The notes under the pieces are model-generated. The model was given only the letters and a program-made list of their open reading frames with translations. It was not told where the DNA came from and did no database searches. Made by a program: the position numbers and the translations under genes. From Algoriphagus boritolerans DSM 17298 = JCM 18970 (GTDB lineage Bacteria > Bacteroidota > Bacteroidia > Cytophagales > Cyclobacteriaceae): a DNA stretch of 64,000 nt. The DNA lies in assembly GCF_900108085.1 (NCBI RefSeq), contig NZ_FNVR01000002.1, positions 1 through 64,000 on the forward strand, written 5' to 3'. Shown piece after piece: positions 38,482 to 45,488 of the stretch. Position 1 is the stretch's first letter. The number at the start of each line of letters is the position of its first letter.

Positions 38482-39672
38482 ATGATTTCAAAAAGTAAAA
38501 TAATTCTTTTCGTTTTTTTATTGACTCTCATGGGGTTAGCTCCTGTAAAAGCTCAAGTCTATGAAATTAGTCTTCTAACCTGTGACCCGGGAAAGGAACT
38601 TTACAGCAGTTTTGGCCATAGTGCCATCCGCATGAGGCAGATCGGATCTCAGGGTCAGGATTTGGTGTTTAACTTTGGGACCTTTGACTTTAGAACTCCC
38701 AATTTTTACGGGAAATTTGCCACCGGCAAGCTGGATTATATGCTGAGTGTCAGTACTTATGCGGACTTTATCAGTGAGTACGATTATTTCAAAAGAGATG
38801 TACGAGAGCAGATTTTGGATTTGAATGCCGAGCAACGTGATTTTTTGATTCAGCATCTCTGGGCACAGTATGACCCTGCGAGGAGATATTACCGCTATGA
38901 TTTCTTCTTTAATAATTGCGCGACTAAAATCCGGGATGCTTTTGAGATTGCCATGGGAGACCAGTTGGTATGGAATGACTCATCCCAAATGGGGGAGAAG
39001 ACGTTTCGTAATCTGATCGACGAATATGTCTACCCTTTGCCCTGGGCAGATTTGGGGATTGACTTGGCCTTGGGTTCGGTAATCGATCGGGAAGCGACAG
39101 CGCGAGAGTCCCAGTTTTTGCCGGATTACATGGAAGCTGCGTTTGCCAGTGCCACACTAGTAGGAGATGGCCCTACCCGGCCTTTGGTTAAGGAATCCCG
39201 GGTGATTTTGGAATACCCTGACGAAGAGTTTAAGATGGATTTGATCAACCCATATTTTGTTTTTTGGGGAATTGCGATCCTGTTCACCGGGATCACTTTT
39301 TTTGGACATAGGAAAAAGCAACTGTTCCTTGGCTTCGATGTTGCCTTATTTTCCATCCTTGGGATTTTGGGACTAGTGGTCACCTTTCTGTGGTTTTTCA
39401 CGGATCACTCTGCGACAAAGTGGAATTGGAATATTTTATGGGTTTTTCCCGGTCACTTGGCGTTAGTTTGGGGATTGATGAAAAAAGAGTTACAGCCCTG
39501 GGTAAAAAAGTACCTGCTTTTTGCATTGATTATGGCAGATGCAGCAGTGGTTTTTTGGATTTTGGGTTGGCAATCCTTTCATCCCAGTTTGATTCCGATT
39601 TTATTGGTGATTATCCTTCGGACGAATTACCTCTACTATAATATTGGAAACCGAAGTTTAAAAGCTGGCTGA
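38482..39672 (+). CDS. DUF4105 (Lnb-like N-terminal periplasmic) membrane protein
   Basis: A protein of 396 residues with signal peptide ISKSKIILFVFLLTLMGLAPVKAQ. The soluble domain (~25-240) has GKELYSSFGHSAIRM, LVFNFGTFDF and YYRYDFFFNNCATKIRDAF, where the His and Cys give the papain-like NlpC/P60 pattern proposed for DUF4105 and Lnb. Four hydrophobic segments follow at ~255-390. It may be a membrane-bound cysteine hydrolase of lipid or peptide bonds; this is inference from the motif. Divergent from the T9SS cargo with a 40-base gap. Confidence 0.8.
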   Translation: MISKSKIILFVFLLTLMGLAPVKAQVYEISLLTCDPGKELYSSFGHSAIRMRQIGSQGQDLVFNFGTFDFRTPNFYGKFATGKLDYMLSVSTYADFISEYDYFKRDVREQILDLNAEQRDFLIQHLWAQYDPARRYYRYDFFFNNCATKIRDAFEIAMGDQLVWNDSSQMGEKTFRNLIDEYVYPLPWADLGIDLALGSVIDREATARESQFLPDYMEAAFASATLVGDGPTRPLVKESRVILEYPDEEFKMDLINPYFVFWGIAILFTGITFFGHRKKQLFLGFDVALFSILGILGLVVTFLWFFTDHSATKWNWNILWVFPGHLALVWGLMKKELQPWVKKYLLFALIMADAAVVFWILGWQSFHPSLIPILLVIILRTNYLYYNIGNRSLKAG

Positions 39673-39731
39673 TTTCTACATTCTGAAAACCTTTTTCCCT
39701 CTTTTTGGTGTTGGCAATGGAAGAATAAGCT

Positions 39732-41774
39732 ATGGATTTTAAACTTACCTCAGATTTTCAGCCTACCGGCGATCAGCCCAAAGCCATCAAGGAATTGGTG
39801 AAAGGGGTAAATGATGGTGATGTTGCCCAGGTACTGCTTGGGGTGACCGGTTCGGGGAAGACTTTCACCATCGCAAATCTGATCCAGGAAACCCAGCGGC
39901 CTACGCTGGTTTTAAGCCATAATAAAACCCTGGCCGCTCAGCTGTATGGGGAGTTCAAGCAGTTTTTTCCTGAGAATGCAGTCGAGTACTTCATTTCTTA
40001 CTACGATTACTATCAGCCGGAGGCATTTATCCCGAGTTCGGGAACTTACATTGAAAAAGACCTAAGCATCAATCAGGAAATCGAAAAACTTCGATTAAGT
40101 GCCACCTCCTCGCTCTTGACCGGTAGACGCGATGTGATCGTGGTTGCATCTGTTTCCTGTATTTATGGTATTGGTAATCCGGAGGAGTTTGGTAAAAATG
40201 TCGTGCGACTTCAGGAGGGTGACCGAATTCCAAGGAATCAGTTGCTGTTTAAACTAGTCGACATTCTCTACAGCAGGACCCAGCAGGATTTGACCCATGG
40301 TACTTTCCGTGTCAAAGGTGATACGGTAGACATCCATGTGGCTTACGGGGATTTTGCCTATCGAATCTTCTTTTGGGGAGATGAAATCGAGGCCATTCAG
40401 CGGGTAGAACCCGCTACCGGAAAGAAAATTTCAGATGAAAAAATCATTTCCATTTTCCCCGCAAATCTCTTCGTTACGGGTCGGGACACCATAGACATAG
40501 CTATTCGGGAGATTCAGGACGACATGGTGGCTCAGGTAAATTTCTTCGAAAAAGAAGGAAAATTCCTTGAAGCCAAGCGTCTCCAGGAGCGAACAGAGTT
40601 TGACCTGGAAATGATCCGCGAGTTGGGCTATTGCTCAGGCGTGGAGAATTATTCCCGTTATTTTGATAGAAGACAACCCGGGACACGGCCATTCTGTCTC
40701 TTGGATTATTTTCCTGATGATTACCTTTTGGTGATTGACGAAAGCCACGTCACCGTGCCTCAGATTCGTGCGATGTGGGGAGGAGATCGTTCCAGAAAAG
40801 TTAATTTGGTGGATTATGGATTTAGATTGCCCTCGGCATTGGACAATCGTCCTTTGAAGTTTGAGGAGTTTGAGCAGATGACGGGACAAGTGATCTATGT
40901 CTCTGCGACCCCGGCTGATTACGAACTTGGGCGGGCAGAAGGAGTCGTTGTCGAGCAAGTCATACGTCCTACAGGCTTGTTGGATCCGACGATTGAAGTG
41001 AGGCCCAGTCAAAATCAGATCGATGATTTGCTTGAGGAAATCGATCAGACGATCAAAACCGACGCACGCGTTTTGGTCACCACTTTGACCAAACGAATGG
41101 CTGAGGAACTGCATAAATTCCTCGATCGGGCAGGAGTGAAGTCACGCTACATTCATTCCGAAGTGAAAACATTGGATCGGGTGGAAATTTTGCGAGAGCT
41201 GAGGCTCGGTGTCTTTGACGTTTTAGTAGGTGTAAACTTACTTCGGGAAGGGCTAGACTTGCCGGAGGTTTCACTCGTCGCGATATTGGATGCGGATAAG
41301 GAGGGATTTCTCAGAAACGAACGCTCCCTCGTCCAGACCATTGGTCGGGCGGCGAGAAACTCTGAGGGCCGTGTGATCATGTATGCGGACAAAATCACCG
41401 ACTCCATGCAGTCGGCCATCGATGAAACTAAGCGGCGACGTGTAATCCAAATTGAATACAATAAAGAGCACGGTATCACGCCTACCACCGTGATCAAATC
41501 AAGAGACAAGATCATGGGACAAACCAAAGTAGCTGATTCCAAGAAAAACGCGAAAGTCTATGCTGAACCTATGCCCGGTGAGGCCCAGATTGCAGCAGAT
41601 CCGGTAGTACAATACCTCAGCAAAGACAAGCTGGAAAAGTTGATTCAGCAGACGCAGAAGCAAATGGAGAAAGCAGCCAAAGAGCTGAACTTTATGGAAG
41701 CGGCACGACTTAGAGACGAGTGGCAATCCCAGAAATCCCGTCTGGCAGAACTCAGCCGCGGACTCGGAAACTAG
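39732..41774 (+). CDS. uvrB: Excinuclease ABC subunit B
   Basis: A protein of 680 residues, normal for UvrB. Walker A is [14 protein letters not shown] (~38-51), the beta-hairpin that clamps DNA is [21 protein letters not shown] read around 93-113, the Walker B-like box is [13 protein letters not shown] (~335), the helicase motif VI is [20 protein letters not shown] (~536), and the C-terminal UVR motif [21 protein letters not shown] (~635) binds UvrC. It verifies damage after UvrA loading in nucleotide excision repair. Twenty-three bases separate it from the AlbA-domain gene. Confidence 0.98.
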   Translation: MDFKLTSDFQPTGDQPKAIKELVKGVNDGDVAQVLLGVTGSGKTFTIANLIQETQRPTLVLSHNKTLAAQLYGEFKQFFPENAVEYFISYYDYYQPEAFIPSSGTYIEKDLSINQEIEKLRLSATSSLLTGRRDVIVVASVSCIYGIGNPEEFGKNVVRLQEGDRIPRNQLLFKLVDILYSRTQQDLTHGTFRVKGDTVDIHVAYGDFAYRIFFWGDEIEAIQRVEPATGKKISDEKIISIFPANLFVTGRDTIDIAIREIQDDMVAQVNFFEKEGKFLEAKRLQERTEFDLEMIRELGYCSGVENYSRYFDRRQPGTRPFCLLDYFPDDYLLVIDESHVTVPQIRAMWGGDRSRKVNLVDYGFRLPSALDNRPLKFEEFEQMTGQVIYVSATPADYELGRAEGVVVEQVIRPTGLLDPTIEVRPSQNQIDDLLEEIDQTIKTDARVLVTTLTKRMAEELHKFLDRAGVKSRYIHSEVKTLDRVEILRELRLGVFDVLVGVNLLREGLDLPEVSLVAILDADKEGFLRNERSLVQTIGRAARNSEGRVIMYADKITDSMQSAIDETKRRRVIQIEYNKEHGITPTTVIKSRDKIMGQTKVADSKKNAKVYAEPMPGEAQIAADPVVQYLSKDKLEKLIQQTQKQMEKAAKELNFMEAARLRDEWQSQKSRLAELSRGLGN

Positions 41775-41797
41775 TTTTCACCTGATAATCCGAATTT

Positions 41798-42433
41798 ATG
41801 ACCCTTCAAGAAGTGAAGGCCCTTGCAGCAAGAGGCGAGGGGCTTACCATCGAATTCAAGAAGAAAGCTGCTTTCCCCGAGAAGATTGTCAGGGAAGTGA
41901 TTGCTTTGGCTAATACAGAAGGAGGGTATCTCCTGATCGGAGTCGATGATGACGGTACGGTCAGCGGACAGCGGTTTATTGAGGAGGAGATTTTTGTGAT
42001 GGAGAAGGCTATCCGGGAGCTGGTTTTGCCAAAATTGGACTACAACATCTTTACTATAAAACTCTCCGAAAAGAAAGGCGTAGCCGTCTTCAGAATTCCC
42101 AAAAGTACGGATCGACCTCATTTTTTACAGGAAAAGAACCGAAAGCAGGCCTATATCCGGGTGCAGGACCGCAGTGTACAGGCAAGTCGGGAAGTTTGGG
42201 AGGTATTGAAGAAAGGTCGAATTCCAAAAGACACGATTTTCACTTACGGCTGGAAGGAGGAGATTTTGATGAAGGCCTTGGGAGAGAACGGTAAAATTAC
42301 CCTGAAAGAATTTGCCGGATTGGCAAAGGTCCCCAGGTTTTTAGCTTCCAAGACTTTGGTCAGACTCGTATCGGCAAATGTCCTGAAAATCCATCCTCAA
42401 GAATCCGAGGACTTTTTTACGCTCAAAGAATAG
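41798..42433 (+). CDS. AlbA_2 (Schlafen-like) domain protein
   Basis: A protein of 211 residues, no signal peptide. The AlbA_2 domain (~5-130) is recognisable by EGLTIEFKKKA, REVIALANTEGGYLLIGVDDDGTVSG and AYIRVQDRSVQASREVW. The C-terminal 70 residues look like a winged helix (ILMKALGENGKITLKEFAGLAKVPRFLASKTLVRLVSANVLKI, read in parts). Such proteins are often annotated as ATP-binding or transcriptional regulators; some AlbA_2 members are RNA-cleaving. It may be cotranscribed with uvrB. Function unknown. Confidence 0.75.
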   Translation: MTLQEVKALAARGEGLTIEFKKKAAFPEKIVREVIALANTEGGYLLIGVDDDGTVSGQRFIEEEIFVMEKAIRELVLPKLDYNIFTIKLSEKKGVAVFRIPKSTDRPHFLQEKNRKQAYIRVQDRSVQASREVWEVLKKGRIPKDTIFTYGWKEEILMKALGENGKITLKEFAGLAKVPRFLASKTLVRLVSANVLKIHPQESEDFFTLKE

Positions 42434-43340
42434 GTAAAATGATGCCTGTTTTTGATTTAAAACCCGCATTCCCCTGAAGTCCACCGGTATGGATTAAAAG
42501 AATTTTGGAATTGGTGGGGAAATGATCTTTTCCAATCAAATCCCAAGCTCCAAAGGCCATTTTCCCGGTATAAATTGGGTCAAGCGGGATATTAAATTCC
42601 CCATAAAACCAGAATACAAAATCAATCAACTCCGACTTAAATTTTCCATATCCTCCAAAATGATATGTTGTTTTAATTTCAAAAGAACCTTTTGGGACGA
42701 TCTGATTTGATTCAAGGAGTTTTCCGATTTCCTGATGAATAAATTCTCCTTTTAAGGAAGAGAATCCAAGGAGCTTTTGATGACTTTTTAAGACAGAAGC
42801 CAGTCCTGCGAAGGTTCCTCCCGTTCCTATGGAAACACAGAAATGGGTGAAATCAAGGGCTTGATCCCCTAGTATTTCTTTGGTGCCCTGAATGGCCAAA
42901 TCATTCGTCCCTCCCTCAGGAATCAGGTAAAAGTCTCCGAATTGAGCTTTTAAATCCTCCAAAAACTCAGCGGAAGACTGCTGTCGGTAGCTTTCCCGAT
43001 CTACAAAATAGAGTTGCATTCCCAGTTTTTGGGCATGTGCCAAAGTGGGGTTTTCGCTGTCCGCATATTCGCCCCTAATGATTCCGATACTTCTAAAGCC
43101 AGCAAAATGAGCAGCTGAGGCCGTGGCATAGATGTGATTGGAAAAGGCCCCTCCAAATGTCAGGATGGTGTTTTTTTTCAGTCTCTTTGCTTCTTCTAAA
43201 TTGTATTTCAGCTTAAAAAACTTGTTTCCTGAAACCAAAGGATGAACTTGGTCTAATCTTAAAACAGCCAGTTCAACGCCTTTTTCTTCCAAAAGTGCAT
43301 GAGTAAGTTTTTGGATTGAGACTGGTTCGGGTTGAAGCAT
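42423..43340 (-). CDS. 1-aminocyclopropane-1-carboxylate deaminase / D-cysteine desulfhydrase family PLP enzyme
   Basis: A protein of 305 residues in the tryptophan-synthase-beta fold. SGNKFFKLKYNL has the PLP-binding lysine (~39), followed by TFGGAFSNHIYATASAAH (phosphate/substrate region), IPEGGTNDLAIQGTKEI and IGTGGTFAGLASVL. An earlier ATG at 43373 adds 11 residues, but that stretch overlaps the rluD promoter on the other strand; 43340 is therefore preferred, not certain. Substrate cannot be decided between ACC and D-cysteine. The 3' end overlaps the AlbA-domain gene by 11 bases. Confidence 0.83.
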   Translation of the reverse strand: MLQPEPVSIQKLTHALLEEKGVELAVLRLDQVHPLVSGNKFFKLKYNLEEAKRLKKNTILTFGGAFSNHIYATASAAHFAGFRSIGIIRGEYADSENPTLAHAQKLGMQLYFVDRESYRQQSSAEFLEDLKAQFGDFYLIPEGGTNDLAIQGTKEILGDQALDFTHFCVSIGTGGTFAGLASVLKSHQKLLGFSSLKGEFIHQEIGKLLESNQIVPKGSFEIKTTYHFGGYGKFKSELIDFVFWFYGEFNIPLDPIYTGKMAFGAWDLIGKDHFPTNSKILLIHTGGLQGNAGFKSKTGIILPIL

Positions 43341-43349
43341 TCGAAGTCT

Positions 43350-43383
43350 TTTGGCAAAGTTAAGGCACATCATCCTATTTTTG
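43350..43383 (+). promoter_or_regulatory. Promoter of rluD
   Basis: TTTG at 43350-43353 and TATTTTTG at 43376-43383 are spaced 22 bases apart and match the Bacteroidota -33/-7 consensus. The rluD ATG follows only four bases after the -7 element, so the transcript may begin at or next to the start codon (leaderless). Confidence 0.65.
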
Positions 43384-43387
43384 CGAA

Positions 43388-44422
43388 ATGAATCAACAGT
43401 CGGACGAAGAGTTAGAAGAAGACGAGTTAGAATTGTATGAACGCCACCGCATCGTAGTGGACAAAGGGCAGTCTCTAGTTCGGATAGATAAGTTTTTGAC
43501 AGAGAAGATCGCCTTTGTCACCCGTAATAAAGTACAACAGGCAATTGATAATGAGACGGTATTGGTGAATGGCAAGCCCGTCAAATCCAACTATAAGATC
43601 AAGCCGCTTGACGATATTCAGGTGTTTATGGATAAACCCCGCAGGGATACGGAGGTGATCCCGGAGGATATTCCACTGGATATTATTTACGAAGACAAGC
43701 ATCTCCTGCTTGTGAATAAGCCTCCGGGTATGGTGGTGCATCCCGCACACGGCAACTGGAGTGGTACACTGGCCAATGCTTTAGTTTACCACTTTCAACA
43801 TTTACCGGAGATGAAAGGGAATGAGGGAAGGCCTGGTTTGGTACATCGGATCGATAAGGATACTTCCGGTCTGTTGGTGATCGCCAAATCGGAAGATGCC
43901 ATGACCCCACTTGCCGCGCAGTTTTTTCATCATACCATTGATCGGACCTATGTCGCATTGGTATGGGGTGAACTGGCTGAGGATTCTGGGACGATCGTTG
44001 GGCATGTAGGCCGTAGTGCCAAGGATCGCAAGGTGATGGATGTTTTCCCCGATGGAAGTCAGGGCAAGCATGCAGTGACCCATTGGAAAGTCTTGAAGCG
44101 TCTCCGCTATGTGACCTTGATCCAATGCAATCTGGAGACAGGCCGTACCCATCAGATCAGAGCCCACATGAAATTCATCGGTCACCCGCTTTTCAATGAT
44201 GCGATGTACGGTGGAGATAAAATTCGTAAAGGGACACAGTTTGCCAAGTATAAATCCTTTATTGACAACTGTTTTTCGCTGATGCCTAGGCAAGCACTAC
44301 ACGCAATGAGTCTGGGATTTGTACATCCGGTTACCAAAGAGCGGATTTATTATGAAGCACCGTTACCCGAAGACTTCAGGTCTGTGCTTGAGAAATGGGA
44401 TAACTATGTCCAATACGAGTAA
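43388..44422 (+). CDS. rluD: 23S rRNA pseudouridine synthase, RluD family
   Basis: A protein of 344 residues. An acidic N-terminal tail is followed by an S4 domain (~28-85; VRIDKFLTEKIAFVTRNKVQQAI) and the RluA-type catalytic domain with RPGLVHRIDKDTSGLLVIAK, catalytic aspartate ~155, then ETGRTHQIRAHMKFIGHPLFND (~258). RluD makes pseudouridines 1911, 1915 and 1917 in helix 69 of 23S rRNA; exact sites are inferred from the family. The stop is followed by the tRNA-like pair. Confidence 0.93.
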   Translation: MNQQSDEELEEDELELYERHRIVVDKGQSLVRIDKFLTEKIAFVTRNKVQQAIDNETVLVNGKPVKSNYKIKPLDDIQVFMDKPRRDTEVIPEDIPLDIIYEDKHLLLVNKPPGMVVHPAHGNWSGTLANALVYHFQHLPEMKGNEGRPGLVHRIDKDTSGLLVIAKSEDAMTPLAAQFFHHTIDRTYVALVWGELAEDSGTIVGHVGRSAKDRKVMDVFPDGSQGKHAVTHWKVLKRLRYVTLIQCNLETGRTHQIRAHMKFIGHPLFNDAMYGGDKIRKGTQFAKYKSFIDNCFSLMPRQALHAMSLGFVHPVTKERIYYEAPLPEDFRSVLEKWDNYVQYE

Positions 44423-44627
44423 TGTTATCATTAATTCAATAAAAACTATTTATTGTTATTGAAAATGTAATGAAATATAGATTTTGATAAAATAATAGCA
44501 ATAGAGTAGTGAATTGTTAATGAATCGTTAAAAATCAAAGAAATAAATGAGTTCATTTTAATGAATCGTCAAATATCAATCGATTTCATTAAAAAAACTG
44601 TAAATATTTTGATAAAATCTTGAATAA
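44423..44627. other. AT-rich upstream region with direct repeats
   Basis: Two 22-base words beginning TTAATGAATCGT (44517-44538 and 44558-44579) differ at two positions and are 41 bases apart, about four helical turns. They lie 49-111 bases before the -33 element of the tRNA-like promoter. No gene is seen here. Confidence 0.5.
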
Positions 44628-44660
44628 TTTGCAAAATAGAATCAATCCGTCCTATCTTTG
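44628..44660 (+). promoter_or_regulatory. Promoter of the tRNA-like pair
   Basis: TTTG (44628-44631) and TATCTTTG (44653-44660) are 21 bases apart, a full match to the Bacteroidota promoter. Transcription should begin around 44667. A small hairpin, GGGAT / ATCCC at 44672-44686, lies between start and the first mature base of copy 1. Confidence 0.8.
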
Positions 44661-44694
44661 ATTCATCAAAAGGGATAAAAGATCCCTCACACAA

Positions 44695-44831
44695 TGTAGG
44701 ATGTTGAAATTGGCAGACAAGCCCTCCTGTCTCGGGGGTGGAGTCCCGATAGCTATCGGGAGGATAAAGCATTTAGCGAGCTCGTAAATTTGCCTAACTA
44801 CTCCGTGGAGGTTCGAATCCTTCTCCTACAG
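44695..44831 (+). ncRNA. tRNA-like structured RNA, copy 1 (GUC anticodon, giant variable region)
   Basis: All tRNA arms can be placed. Acceptor stem: TGTAGGA (44695) with TCCTACA (44824). D arm: TTG / CAA. Anticodon stem: CCCTC / GGGGG with seven-base loop CTGTCTC, anticodon GUC at 44729-44731. T stem: GGAGG / CCTTC with loop TTCGAAT. The discriminator is G (44831); CCA is not encoded. The variable region is 67 bases, closed by GGAG / CTCC (44740 / 44801), and holds a palindromic hairpin (44744-44761), the word AAAGCAT, a second hairpin (44771-44789) and TTGCCTAACT. A normal tRNA-Asp has a short variable loop, so this is not an ordinary gene of that type. It might be an allo-tRNA charged by SerRS or a non-translational RNA; unresolved. 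Confidence 0.7.
44744..44761. repeat. 18-base palindrome in variable region of copy 1
   Basis: TCCCGATAGCTATCGGGA, a perfect palindrome, identical to 45306-45323. It sits inside the variable arm of the tRNA-like RNA. Confidence 0.8.
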
Positions 44832-44862
44832 CAGGTTATTTTGGGTTTATTGTTAATTGAAT

Positions 44863-44894
44863 AAAACCATGGAATTTTATTTCATGGTTTTTTT
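44863..44894 (+). terminator. Terminator of tRNA-like copy 1
   Basis: AAAACCATG and CATGGTTTT pair around an eleven-base AT loop, followed by a run of T. It lies 32 bases after the discriminator. Confidence 0.8.
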
Positions 44895-45250
44895 ATTGCC
44901 TTTTTTTAAGTGGACAAATAATATTTTGTATTAGAACACAGAACCGAAGCTTATTAAAGTATTTTTCTCATTCATATTCTATTAACAATTTGATTATGAA
45001 TTGGTGATTTTATTCTGTTTGAATTCCGTATTATTTGGTAAAATGGATTTTTATTAAAAATAATGTAAAAAATTAAAATAAATCTTGCCAAAATTTTAAT
45101 AAACCAATGGTATTTCTAATTTTGGGTATTCAATGACTCAAACCTATTACACTTAATATCAAAGAGCTCGCAAGAGCTTTTTGATTATATGGGAAATGAG
45201 TCCAATTCTGTTAACGGACAGAATCAAATCCAATGATTGTCATTACATCT
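44895..45250. other. AT-rich spacer between the two tRNA-like genes
   Basis: No reading frame is supported. TAATTTTG at 45117-45124 matches the -7 consensus, but the nearest TTG is 29 bases upstream, too far. AAA(G)AGCTC / GAGCTTTT at 45161-45182 forms a hairpin with a T run, and ATTCTGT / ACAGAAT at about 45206-45225 a second hairpin close to copy 2. This could be a promoter plus attenuator, or readthrough control; not settled. Confidence 0.4.
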
Positions 45251-45399
45251 TGTAGGATGTTGAAATTGGCAGACAAGCCCTCCTGTCTCGGGGGTGAGGA
45301 TCCCGTCCCGATAGCTATCGGGATCGGCACTGGACAAAGCATAATTCAACCGGACTATTGCCTAACTGCCTCGTGGAGGTTCGAATCCTTCTCCTACAG
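45251..45399 (+). ncRNA. tRNA-like structured RNA, copy 2
   Basis: The acceptor, D, anticodon (GUC at 45285-45287) and T arms are identical in sequence to copy 1, as is the G discriminator (45399). The variable region is 79 bases and closed by GAGG / CCTC (45296 / 45369), where copy 1 has GGAG / CTCC: changes on both sides of the stem that keep pairing. Inside are the same palindrome (45306-45323), AAAGCAT (45336) and TTGCCTAACT (45358), but the sequence between differs. Its own terminator follows. The covariation indicates a selected RNA, not a decayed duplicate. Confidence 0.7.
45306..45323. repeat. 18-base palindrome in variable region of copy 2
   Basis: Same palindrome as at 44744-44761. 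The flanks allow an alternative stem (GATCCCG 45299 with CGGGATC 45319). Confidence 0.8.
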
Positions 45400-45404
45400 C
45401 TAAT

Positions 45405-45440
45405 CCAAAAGCAGTGCGTCGCATTGCTTTTGGTGTTTTT
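45405..45440 (+). terminator. Terminator of tRNA-like copy 2
   Basis: CCAAAAGCA and TGCTTTTGG pair, with the stem continuing inside (TGC / GCA) to a three-base loop, then TGTTTTT. It starts six bases after the RNA. Confidence 0.88.
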
Positions 45441-45488
45441 GGCGTTATTTGTGCTATCTTTTCAACAGTTTTAGCGTATTTCACTTTT

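Noticed and set aside
44695-45399. Ordinary tRNA-Leu or tRNA-Asp genes
   Set aside because: Leu needs A at the discriminator and its own anticodons; Asp has no long variable region. Length of 137 and 149 bases and the covarying stem do not fit either. tmRNA is rejected because there is no tag frame or pseudoknot region.
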